Assembly (NCBI RefSeq): GCF_001949145.1
Contig: NW_019091564.1
Span: forward strand, 204,443 to 268,442
Length of the DNA stretch: 64,000 bases
Origin: Acanthaster planci
Lineage: Eukaryota; Echinodermata; Asteroidea; Valvatida; Acanthasteridae
Direction of reading: 5' to 3'
Part shown: one piece after another, positions 1-11,063 of the stretch
Layout of the letters: every line of letters starts with the position of its first letter
Numbering within the stretch: the stretch's first letter is position 1
The notes under the pieces: model-generated
Database searches by the model: none
What the model saw: only the letters and a program-made list of their open reading frames with translations
Told to the model about the DNA's origin: nothing
Translations under genes and position numbers: made by a program

Positions 1-506
1 TCCATTGAGAACAGTGTATTGTTGCAAGGCGTCTCTTATGTAACTAAGCAAAAGCGTGCCCCAAATCACGAGGTATAGCAACAGTGGTTTTAGTATGGAG
101 AATTCAAAATGTTATGTTCACATGAATTTAGAGAACAGAGTGTACCGGTACCAGATTTTATTCAAATTTAACTCGCAATTGGCTTATTGCTCGCGTATTA
201 GATAGTAACAACTTGAGCCAAGACTAGCCTGATTGTTGTACTGCCGTTCCATTCTATGAGGATCCATTCCATGTTGTTCCATTCCATTCGATATTATTCC
301 TTTCTATTCTGTGACGAGTCGAGATGTGAGGTAATGCGACGTGACACACGAGGTACATGGAGGTTCCTTAAAATCTGAAAACAAAAATTATCAGAGTGTA
401 TATGACAGTATTCGAATACAGCAGTCCGCAAGGGTAATTTGGATTCATAAGAACTTATAAACCCAACGCACTAAGGTATTGCTTCTCTTTCTTCTTTTTT
501 TATCAG
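1..506. other. Upstream intron of the GABA-B-like gene; no exon seen
   Basis: The first recognisable exon of the neighbouring receptor starts at 507 with the last two bases of a split codon, so this stretch must be intron and the earlier exons lie to the left of the window. Positions 246-310 hold a short degenerate run of TTCCATTC-like units. The pyrimidine tract and AG just before 507 form a good splice acceptor. Nothing else is recognisable. Confidence 0.6.
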
Positions 507-3500
507 ATCCTCCCCGGACGCTAGGTGATTTCACGTACAACGACAGTGCGACTTCGGAAATCCTTTTCGACGTCATGAGCAATATGCAGTTCGAGGGAGT
601 GTCGGTACTTACATTACACTTGCATCGCCCTTGTCCTATTTCAAATTGTAAACAGACAGAAAATGGAATTTTTTAATTCGCTTGAAGGGGCTTGGGAATT
701 TAATTCTTAAAGTGATTGGTAAGTCTTAGGCAGAAACCCTTTAAATGTGGGCTTGCCATCCTCTATAGAGGTGGGCACCGTCGGAAGAATGGCTTCTCCG
801 GCTTACTGACACAGGCTCGATGTTGACAGTGACAGTGCACAAACCGTGCGATGGGAGCAGTAACCCGCTGCGTTAAACCTGAGCGATTTCTCACGTAATC
901 CTGGGCTGAGAGTGCGCAATTTGGCTGATCAGTGGTCTTATTATAAGTTCGAGCCTCACGGCAAGGTCGAGGGCTTCCTTTTCGTGCCTTCAGGTTTTTT
1001 TCTCGTTTGGGAAAAAAGACAGTGATCGAGCATCACATTGCTGACTGATGGGAACACGTCACTGCCCAGCGGCAGCAAATGTTTTCAGTACACATCGGTA
1101 CGCATTTTATTATCGTCCATTGCCAGTTGATTCCGACACGGCCCTTGTCATAACGATAAAAATACAAAACCCGGGATTAGCATGTGCTTCAAGCTACACA
1201 ACATTGTCTTTTATTGTAGGGCCCGGTTCAGTTCGACAGCAAAGGTAATCGGGTCGGTTTGCTACAACTGCTCCAAATCAGAGGTATGATGACCGAACAA
1301 GATCGGTGATTACATCACAAATATCCATTGTTTATTTGTCAGTGGCAATTAAATAGGGACACACCTTCCATGGATTCGATTTGATGCAAAATCAGATTGA
1401 AGTTGTAGGCCTACTGTTTTGCTGTACTTTATTGTAACAGGTCTCCAGACTCTTCGTGTCGGCATCGTTGACCCTACTGTTGGTGCAGGCAAGGAGCTAC
1501 AAGTGAAAGGTTACCCACCCATAGTTTGGCCAGGTGCCTTAACGTTGATTACTTTGTACTAAGTAAGCGAACTGTTTCACTACAATGTTTTATCCAGAGC
1601 TGACAATCCAGGATCCAGAGAAAGACTCAAACGAACCATCCAGAAACAAAATTACGTAGATATTAAGACAAGGGTAGACAGGCACATGTCATGTACATAT
1701 GTATTTCAGTTATAATGTATTTGGCCGACAACGGTGTTTTAGACAAAAGTATGTAATATTGTTTAGTTTTCTTCTTTGAAATTTGAGGAAGTCTTTTTTT
1801 ATTTCTGGAATCCAGGTGGTGCGCCCCCAATTGATTTCATAATTGAGCGGGAAGACCGACAAACTATCAAACAGCCTGTGTTTGTGACTGGCACCGTTTT
1901 CGCAACGCTGGGAATCGTGCTGGCTTCTTGTTTCTTAGCTTTCAACATTCGTTATAGGAAAAAACGGTCTGATATTGGATTATAAAATAAGATTGACTTT
2001 CTTTATTATATTTCTTTAGGGAGTACTCTTATGTGTTTCTTAAGTTACAAGCGCTTTTGAATAACCACTGACTGCTGTAAGTGTATATAGCTCTTCACTC
2101 AGGATTGGTGTTGGATATTACACTCAACAATGGATCGAATTTAGTTGCTATCTTTGGTGTAGTCAATTAGATTGTCCAGTGAGCTTTCTACTAGTTTTGA
2201 TTACAGTCAAAATAGTTGAATTGCTTGACCGTCTCCGTCACCATCCCGCCAATATCTTCGTTCACAGGGTGATTAAGATGTCTAGCCCCAACATGAACAA
2301 CGTGATGCTGATTGGTGGAATGTTAGCCTACGTCTCCATCATCTGCCAGGGTGTGGATACGGCTATTGTATCCACTCCGACCTTTGTGTGGATGTGTAAG
2401 GTAGATGCTGGTTGATTTCGATGATTGAAAGATTCAGACAACTTATTGCTTGTCAAAATGCAAAGATCAATGGAAATGGAACGAACACACACATACACAC
2501 ATGGCAGCAAAAGGGCAATCTGGTATGAACCGGAAAAGAGCCATTGGCGAGATTTCCCCCCTGTACTTTTTTTCTCATATTACTGCAGTACGTTTCTTTC
2601 AGGAGCTGAGCCTTGGTAGTTGTCTTAGAGTAACTCTATGCGGTCATTTTAACACCCATTTGGTAAAGATCAGACTTACTATTGTTTTTCCGAGACAAGG
2701 TCAGCCAAATTTAAAACCATATACTACAGCCTCTGTGTTGCTCGATATACGCGGGCTGGCACGCGTGTAGCACTGACCTTCAGAATGACCGTAACAGCAA
2801 AACCGTTGTGTTTGATCAATTTCAAACTTTGCATATGTAATGATAAGCAGTGTCTTTACATGCTAATTTTCAAAAACATCCAGCATGGCTCAGCCGAGTT
2901 CTTTGTGGAGCGGAGTCCCCCCCCCCGGCTGTGAGATGGTCCAAAATTACCCGGCTCTTTGAGGGTTAAGTCAGTAGTTGAATGTACACCTTTGAATCAT
3001 TACAGTGACTTCAGTTAGAGCTTGATTGTATTGTAAACTGCAGGCAAAGACGTGGTTCCTGGCGATAGGTTTTTCAGCTGCCTTTGGCGCCATGTTTAGC
3101 AAGACGTGGCGTGTGCACAAGATCTTCACCAGAAAGACGGTCATGAAAATGGTAGGAAGGGGGTAGGCCTAGCTGGAATACCAGTACTTGAGGAGAAGCG
3201 CACATTTATTTAAAGAACAATTTGAATGATAAATGATGTGGTGTCTTTACAAACATGCAGCTTTGACGAGATCCTTTTGTGACGTCTAGGAATGTGTATT
3301 TGTTTACAAGCATGCATGACTGACACAATGTAGCAGACGTTTTTGAAGATCCTGCTCACCCACAACATCTGAGCATGTTTCGTTGCTCTTTATAACTCGA
3401 GAAAAAAACTGCCACACACTGCTTTCAAACCGTTTTGTGCATGTATCTGCCCTAACATACAAGAAATGGATGGCATGATAATAGACAACGTTGCAGTCGA

Positions 3501-6208
3501 GACCTCTTACGACCATAAAAAGACCTCAATGGACTATCCCAAGACGACAGCAAGCAGTATTGTAGTCGAGACCATCACAAGACTAGACACGAGACCATCA
3601 CAAGACTAGACACAAGACAATGCACAAGACCAGTCATAAGTAACAGGATGTACGATGAAAAAAGGAATGCTTTTGTTGCAGTTCATTTGAAAGCTTGCGA
3701 CTTGAATTCAGATGGGAGATCTTGTGTTGGTCTTGTGTGGTCTTGTGAAGGTCTTAAGTGGTCTCGACTGCAACCCTGGCAGCAAGACATCAAGTCAGAA
3801 GCTATTCAAAATGAACCACAACAAAACCTTTCCTTTTTCCTTGCTCTTCCTGTTTCTTGTGACTACTCTTCTGAACAGTCTTAAGATTATCGACGATTCT
3901 TACAATAGAAGGACACTCTCTTAAAGTATTTCCTTTCTGCAATCCTACAGGTGCTTAAAGACACCCGCTTGTTGAGCTTTGTAGCTGTTTTGATTGTCGT
4001 TGATATCCTAATTCTCACTCTATGGAATGTACTGGATCCAGTGACGGCAGCTGAAATTTACGGAAGTAAAGTGGTATGCTGCTCTGTTTCGTTTATACCG
4101 CTAATTGGCCAATCAAAAATCAATTACCGTGTGGTTAGCAAATTCTATTAGTGTCGTATTTAAACTAAGGCGAAATTTCTGCAGGGCGCCTGGAGATGCA
4201 ACATTTTGCACTGCACGAGCCACCGACAGTTGATGGACCCTATGGCTTGCACATGGGTTGTGAATATTTCAAATGTGCAGAACCTTGGCACCGATCTCTG
4301 CCCTGAGGTGGGGTGCCTCCTTGTATATAAAGTTACGTTTACGCCACTAAATTAAATCAAATCGGGACTGTGACTTGAAGGAACTGAAGAAGCCATCATT
4401 TTATGGAATGAAGCTGTCAGTATACAGCAGCTGTTGCCATTATACGAAGACGATTATGATCATCATAGACTAAAAAGACTAAAAAGACAAAAAAGAAATT
4501 TTCATATTCAATTTGGAAACGAGCATGGAATCGTAAGTTGTAAATATAAATGACGTTTGTTGATCGGGATTTTTGCTCCACACAGATTTTAAATTATGAC
4601 GTTCTGACCATTTCACAGGTTGATACCGATAACGACGATATCGTGTACACACCGATCCGTATGATTTGCGAATCAAGGAACCAGACCTACTGGATCGGTA
4701 CCTTCTACATCATTAATGGCCTCCTGCTGATATTTGGAGCATTTTTGGCCTGGGAGACTAGGAAAGTCACTATTCCGGCGCTGAACGACTCCAAATACAT
4801 CGGTACGCTGAAGTTTAAAATTCTGCGTCAAAAACTGTGCTTTTCCTTCGTCAATAAGTTGTATTTGATCTAATGCTTATTTCTACCGATCTATTAGCCG
4901 TTTCTGAGCATCCATGCATGACTAAAAAGGAAGATAATAGTCCCGTCCAATTTTCAACGACATTACTCCCAATTTCATCTTCAGGTGTTTGTGTCTACAA
5001 TATCTTGATCCTGTCTTTAGTGGGCGCCCCAGTCTCCTTCCTTCTGGAGGAGCGAAATGCCAATTACGCTCTAGTATCTACCTCGATCTGGCTGGCCACT
5101 ACCCTCACACTCTGTGTGGTCTTCGTCCCAAAGGTAAGTGTATATCAACTTAATTATACAATAAAGTCATTCACGAAGCCCAAACCAACGTTTTCTGATA
5201 CATGTGAGGATTTCTTTCTTATAGTATTTGCTCCTTGTTGCACGCTTAAATTTTTTACAACGTGCTGCATCGTGTAATTTTTTTCCTTTAGTTATGTCCA
5301 GATTCCATATCGACGTAGACGCAGAGACTACCGCCCATCAATTCCCAATGATACACAGTCACATGGAAACGCTTTATCGCAAACAAAGACGCAGACAGAT
5401 GGGAAAGTTAATTTTTTTTCAACTAGACTGTCTTGGTCGAGTCGTCGGAGTAGGCCCATCTAAGCACGCACGCTGCCGTGACGGCCATACAACGATGTCT
5501 CTTGTGCTTGATTGAACCACGTATTTTGCCCGTTTTCCGCACATGAATGAAGATTACACGCCAGCTCCCAAATACAAACAAATACATCGATCGAGAGTAC
5601 CACCATATGGCTTCAAAATGTGGTTAAGGTACCTAAAAGGACATTTCAACTGCACGAAAATTTTCGGGGTTTCGGAGTCTCTTCCCAGATTGTCTGCGTG
5701 TCAACATCTAATTACGTACTGTCTCCTTCGTTACAACCCTAATAAAAGAGGGTTTAAATGCTCACTCTTTCCAGGTACGGACGAGAAACGACGTGCAACC
5801 GACAAAAAGTGACGTAGCATCTCACTCGAATCAGCCGGGCAGCAGCTCCTCTGAGTCGCAGGAGTTGAAGCTGCTCCGTCAGCAGTTACAACAGTTGAAG
5901 CAGAACTGCAAATGTTCGGTAAGAACAAAGATTAGCTGATGGACAGGTGGACAAGCACTGACATTAAATTCTGGTTTCCTTGGCTGGAATTTACCAGATA
6001 GTAATGGAGACGAAAAGTTCGGCATCCAGTGCTCAGCTGCTTTGATATGGTCTTAACTGGTGTACATGGGTTTCAACTCAAGAAAGAGAGCCCGCCTAAT
6101 ATAAAGTGTTTCTCTAACTCTCTGCAGAACCTCGGCGGAGTGGAATACGTGGGCCGGGCTACAGGAGAACCCACCACTAGTTCAAGTACACAAGGCAGCC
6201 TACTATAG
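507..6208 (+). CDS. GABA-B-type class C GPCR, 3' part (end of ligand-binding domain, 7TM, tail)
   Basis: Metabotropic GABA-B-like receptor of the plasma membrane, expected to signal through G proteins. Eleven exons join in one frame of 441 codons plus stop: 507-604, 1220-1283, 1441-1533, 1816-1966, 2268-2400, 3044-3151, 3951-4073, 4619-4802, 4985-5133, 5775-5918, 6128-6208. All junctions are GT-AG and phases agree. The first three exons encode the end of the Venus flytrap domain (GVSGPVQFDSKGNR, GYPPIVWPGG). There is no cysteine-rich domain, as in GABA-B and unlike mGluR. Exon 4 carries TM1, exon 5 IKMSSPNMNN and TM2, exon 6 TM3 (FGAMFSKTWRVHKIF), exon 7 TM4, exon 8 TM5 with FLAWETRKVTIPALNDSKY, exon 9 TM6-TM7 ending VFVPK. 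Cysteines before TM3 (WMCK) and in loop 2 (MICES) fit the conserved disulfide. Exon 10 has a heptad stretch, ELKLLRQQLQQLKQNC, shorter than the vertebrate GABBR coiled coil. Subunit 1 versus 2 identity is not resolved; the N-terminus lies off the window. Confidence 0.9.
3490..3774. mobile_element. Foldback (MITE-like) element, copy 1 of a two-copy family
   Basis: The ends are a perfect 15-base inverted repeat (GTTGCAGTCGAGACC and its complement). The interior is built from short AGAC/ACAAGAC units on the left and their complement GTCTTGTG on the right. The middle contains GGAATGCTTTTGTTGCAGTT, which recurs in diverged form in the element at 57.8 kb. It lies in an intron of the GABA-B-like gene. 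No coding capacity, so any movement would depend on a transposase elsewhere. Confidence 0.6.
4185..4307 (+). CDS. Possible symmetric cassette exon in loop 2 of the GABA-B-like receptor
   Basis: This is a 123-base stretch bounded by CTGCAG on the left and GAG|GTGGGG on the right. It is open for exactly 41 codons in the phase set by both flanking exons (phase 0 on both sides). Skipping it still gives the normal family sequence, so it would be optional. If included it adds a cysteine-rich peptide (CNILHCTSHRQLMDPMAC...) with an NIS glycosylation motif between TM4 and TM5, on the extracellular side. No known family member with such an insert comes to mind. The chance of a random 41-codon open stretch is not small, so this is a candidate only. 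Confidence 0.3.
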
Positions 6209-9200
6209 GTTGCCCGGTATACATGCCTATATGCACACCCTGGATGTACACCTCGCATTGCCTTGACACCACATCCACTTTGGCTTCACTTGGGATAAAC
6301 AAAACCAAACAACTTCACGACGCTGTATACAAGCTTGATTGTGGTATTATTACATTGTACTTTACGGTATTGCAGTTTATCTTATTCTGTTAATTCCGTC
6401 GTAATATGTATCATGTTGTGTTGTTTTATAGAATACATTACCATATCAACCGTATTGTATAAAGAGTTCAGTGTATGCTTTGGCTATAGCTTCATTTTAT
6501 TTTCTAGTGTCCTTCATTTCAGTTATTGGTTCAACCACTTAGTACTGAGGCTGAGTACGAAATGTCCCGCGCCACGGTGGTCTTCATTCAGTGCAGAAAT
6601 TTGTAGGCCCATGGACTCCTAGTCTTACGGGTCAACCGCATACATTCCAGTAATTCCGGTGGTTTGAATTGTGTTGTGAGGTTTCGTCAGGGTGTTAATC
6701 GCCCCTTTTTATCTTCAAATGGTTTTACAGATTCAAGAAATACAATGCAGTAATTTATACACTAAAAGAGCAAAGCTTGCTAATTAAGGTCCACGTTTAC
6801 GATAACATAAAGGAAAATAAATGTTTTTGCTGTGACGTATAGGCCTACAGCTCTTCTTACGATGTACACCTGAGTGGGATTTTGTGGTCCTGTAACTGAG
6901 ATCTCCCGCTGATTGAAGTGAAAAGAAGAGACAGGCCGAACCGGAAGGTAACACGCGACTTAGGTATTTATCCAATGGGAGCTGGCAGTCAGTAGGTGCG
7001 CAATAGCTAGTGTAAAATGTGCCCAAGAAGGCCGAACTCAAATAGAAAACCACCGACTCGTGAAAAGGAATGCTACGTGAATGTCAAATTTAGCCACAAA
7101 GTGTTGCTAGTAACCTCCTGTTCCTTTTTACACAAGATTTCTCAATTTTAGAAGTTTTCCCAGAACGACGAGATACTGCACATGACAGACCAGAAACTAG
7201 AGTACGCAACCCAGTCAATTTCATCTAGCTAGATTTTTTCAACTGTCATGAGTTTTAGACACCGTTTGTGCAGCGCGATCGATGTATTCATGTTCACGTG
7301 TACAACCACGTACCAAATGCCAGTTACGCAGGCACCTGGAGTATGTACTGACGTACGTTATGCATGGCACTGTACAGGTACATGTGGTGCACATGTGGTT
7401 CACATGTAACGTCTGGGCTATGCTGTGAACTCGTACGTCTCCTCGCAGTGTTATAATCGTGGCAAATAGACATCGGTTTAAGTAATGAACTTCCTATGAA
7501 CTTAACACACTAATCGTCTTCGTCTTTCATTCCCGAAGCACTGTATTCAACGCCCACAAGGTTATACGATTAATGCGGGAATTTAGGTAATCTGTGTTGA
7601 GTGTTGGTCGATATGCAAACGCGTCCAGTCGGGAAGAGAAAAAAATCTTGGGAAAAACTGTCAACAAATCTGAAACCTCCACACCTCTCTCCACCTCAGC
7701 CCACTTGTGAAAATGTTCAATAAAACGTCAAATTCCTTGTTTCAGGCCTTCAAAAATCGTGCCAAAAGGTCAACTACTGCTCAAGAAAAGAGCTGTAGAC
7801 AGAAAACACTAGCTTTTGTTTGCCCACTCTGTTGCTATAATTTTGATTTTTATCTTCACAAAATATGATATGAATGGGCCTAATTCTACCATGTAAGTAT
7901 TTTGGTCCGATATTTTTATTTTCAATAAGTGAAAAAAAAGTGAAATGAAACAGCTGCTTGCATGGCACGAATTCTCACAGCCTCATTACGTATGTAAATT
8001 ATCCTCAAATTGGTCATGCGTAGTTCAAAATTTCCCCACTGAACTAGTCTGGATATCAAATCCGATGATTCTGACTATTCTCGTCGAATCAAGGGTCCGG
8101 TATCACCAATGTCCACGTGCCCAAAACAGGAGTAATTCCTCCAGTTTCCGAAAATAGCCAAAATACTCTGAACTCATCCCATCCTCATTAGAATAGCATC
8201 GTTGATGTTCGGGCATTTTCTCCGGCCGTGTCTGTACGCATAAATTGATATGATATTTTTCTTTTACTTGCTCTTCACGTGCCACACAGTGATCCTCCCT
8301 TCCTACGCATTTTTTTTTAGTTTCATTCATGTTTTCAAAGTGATCACCAACATTTAACAGCCTGCACGTACACCTAAACATTTGCCTTGCACAGATAGTT
8401 AAGGAAATACGTCACAAGGGATCACATCTAACGACGCGCGGAGCATTGTGGGTAAATGTCTACCAGGCACGCAAGCTCACTCAAGGGGTTACACCATAGA
8501 GCAAGGAAAGCGGCGGTTAGCAATTTTACTTTTTTTTTCTTTTTCTTCCTCATTGCTGAAAATATTCTTACACTTAATTCGTTCATCCAAAATTGATCAA
8601 GATAACCAGTGATTTGAAATATATCACCAAAAGACACGTGATCAGTCACGGTGATACTTAGTGAAAAGATAAATTACAACGGTGACTATACCAAGGCCAT
8701 GTTTTTATAATATAGCAGACACTTTGCCCCTGCCGAAGGGTTTCCCGGCATTGGTGAACCGAAAATATAAATAACGCTTCGCTAACAGGAAGTGATAACC
8801 TCGCGATCACAGGTCGTGCACGATATAGCTAATCACACTGCAAAGCCCCTTCCTAGAGCCCTGTCCGGGGGCTTAGTGACGAGCGAAATCGAAACATAGG
8901 ATCCACCCAGGGCTTTCCTTGTGACCTTTGACATGTTGAGGTATGATCTATTTATATCCGTGGGTGATACCAGACCCAAGACTTTATCAAGAGTCTTTGG
9001 AAATCTTTGGTCAGAGAACCAGACTACGTCGAAGCATGCATGCGTCGTTGCTATGTAAAATCACGCCCTGGCTACATACCAGCCTGGTTCCGTCACCAAG
9101 CCTTAATTTCCAAAATCTCCATCGGTTTTAAAGTTATTAGAAAATAAAAATCAAAGCAACCATTTTGGAAACCTATGTATGCTGTAAGCCGAGAGCATTG

Positions 9201-9926
9201 TTATTTGTGGTATCCAGTATGAAGTTGGGTCCCGTCATAAAATGTTTGGTTTATTCAGGATCTAAAATTCCGTTGCTAAAAAGTCTTATTTCATTAATAA
9301 TAATTTATGAGTTCCAATCCATATCTTTATATCAGAAACAACCGCCATGATGATTTCATTTTTGTGTGTGGCCAATATGTATTTGTCGAATAATGTACTT
9401 AAATTTTCGTTTCTCCTTATCTGGTCGTCTTCAATAATAGATAATTTTAATTAATGTTGTAACGAGGGTTTATTGTTTTTATTGCCAACTGTACTTTTAC
9501 AATATGAACAAATAAAGAATTTTTTCTTATTATAAAAGTACTATTTTGTCAAATTTTGCACTTAAAAAATTGTAACATTGTCTCCGACTATGTATTCTAG
9601 GGAAAATTACAGGTTTTACAGAATTAAACACAGAAGTAATGATCGCAAACTACTCTGTCCTATTAAGAATTTGAACCACGAGTTTGTTTCAGATAATGAC
9701 AAGATTCTGATCTAAAGGGGATCCATTCCACTGCCTGTCAACGTGGTGACAGGAAAGAAAATCTGTCTCTTTTTGTTTAAGCTGCAGTTTTTGGTTCCCC
9801 ACCAGAAAAATCAATAAAGTTCCCATACTAGCCGTGGTCGGTTATTTTGCCTATCCATTCTCCCCAACAAGGGATTGCCCTGTCCAATACATCAGCATAG
9901 GAAATGAGTTCGTGGATTGACTTGTT
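6209..9926. other. Intergenic spacer, no gene recognised
   Basis: Spacer between the receptor stop codon and the convergently transcribed GPCR on the minus strand. Open frames here are short and have no family resemblance. The DNA is AT-rich with low-complexity stretches, including ACATGTG repeats near 7380-7400. TTTATT at 9479-9484 reads as AATAAA on the minus strand, about 440 bases past the GPCR stop, and could be its poly(A) signal. Confidence 0.5.
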
Positions 9927-11063
9927 TTATATGACAGAAATTGGGATGGCTTGAGGTCTTGGGTAGGTGGTTAATCCGTCGTCTTTTGATCTTGATCTCC
10001 TGAATGCCTTGCATGCACAACAACACAGTTTAGCACATAGTTCCTTCACTCGAGCCCGGAAAAGTTTAATCATGAAGAAATAAATTAAGATATTGAAGAC
10101 TGTGTTGGAGATGAACAGCCAACTGGCTATAAATTCAAATTTTGGAGCGTTGGTGGAAACGTCAGAGTCGTCGACATTAATTTGTTCCAGTATCGTCCTG
10201 ACAGTAGACGGTACCCACGACACGTAGAAGGTGAGTAAGATCAGGACGGAGACTTTCAGGAGACGTGAGTTCTGTTGGGAAAATGTCGACGTTTGACGGG
10301 TGTTTGAGCGCGGCTGCGTATCCGCTGCAGTTGGAGAAGTGCCGAACAAGCGTTGGCGCTGACGGGAGCGTCGCAGTGCAGTCAGCAGCATAACAGCGGA
10401 GGTATAGGTGATTATGACGAAACTCGGTATTAACAGCACACAAGACAAAATCCATCGATAGGTTTCAAAGCTGCTCAAAGTCGTCTTGCAGATGTACGCT
10501 TGGAAGCTGTATTCGTAGTCGCTCTGGAGAATGAACATTACGACCAAGAGCAACACCGATAAACTGCCACAGCAGGTGATGGCAGACCCCATCTTGACCT
10601 TAGTGACGAAGATTCTGTACCAGATAGGGTAAACCGTAGCGGCGTATCGCTCTAAGCTGAGTAGAACTAAGATTAAAAGATTGAAAGTGGAGCAGGCGTT
10701 CAGGGTGTAGGCCGACAGTTGGCAGACGGTATCTCCGTAGGGCCAGCAGTGTGCCAACGCTGGGTAGATAGCTAGAGCCGCAATGCAGCCCATCACGAAG
10801 CCCCCGACCGCTAGGGCAGACAACAGGTAACTGTGAGGGTTGCTGACGGACTTGGTCGTGCCAAGGGTTACCAGAATGATCGCATTTCCCGCTAGAATGA
10901 AGGCACTTGTCACTATGACGACGATAGGTTCGGCACGACCTGGTGACATGTCAAATCTCACCGCACAGGTCGCTAACGTTGCATTCTCACCACTTAGGTC
11001 AGTCAGAGCAGAATCATTCATTGTAAGAATTAATAGTGGTTCTGTAACTGCACGCATCTTCAA
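9927..11063 (-). CDS. Intronless class A (rhodopsin-like) orphan GPCR
   Basis: A 378-residue seven-TM receptor in a single exon. The N-terminus has two N-glycosylation motifs (NDS, NAT). TM1 carries GNAIIL. TM3 begins with the conserved cysteine (VCQLSAYTLNACSTF) and ends LSLERY, an ERY form of the DRY motif. A second extracellular cysteine (QAYICKTT) can pair with it. TM6 has FYVSWVP, a CWxP variant, and TM7 has FNILIY in place of NPxxY. The tail has a palmitoylation-type cysteine cluster (CAKLCCCAC). There is no aspartate at position 3.32, so it is unlikely to be aminergic, and TM2 has LAVGG where LAxxD is usual, so the sodium-site aspartate is missing. Methionines at residues 1, 3 and 15 are all possible starts; M15 (MNDSALTD) is also plausible. 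It resembles the intronless orphan receptors expanded in marine deuterostomes. Ligand unknown. Confidence 0.9.
   Translation of the reverse strand: MKMRAVTEPLLILTMNDSALTDLSGENATLATCAVRFDMSPGRAEPIVVIVTSAFILAGNAIILVTLGTTKSVSNPHSYLLSALAVGGFVMGCIAALAIYPALAHCWPYGDTVCQLSAYTLNACSTFNLLILVLLSLERYAATVYPIWYRIFVTKVKMGSAITCCGSLSVLLLVVMFILQSDYEYSFQAYICKTTLSSFETYRWILSCVLLIPSFVIITYTSAVMLLTALRRSRQRQRLFGTSPTAADTQPRSNTRQTSTFSQQNSRLLKVSVLILLTFYVSWVPSTVRTILEQINVDDSDVSTNAPKFEFIASWLFISNTVFNILIYFFMIKLFRARVKELCAKLCCCACKAFRRSRSKDDGLTTYPRPQAIPISVI

Noticed and set aside
2450-2770. 106-codon plus-strand frame within the GABA-B-like gene
   Set aside because: It lies in the intron between the TM2 and TM3 exons, and the flanking exons join in phase without it.
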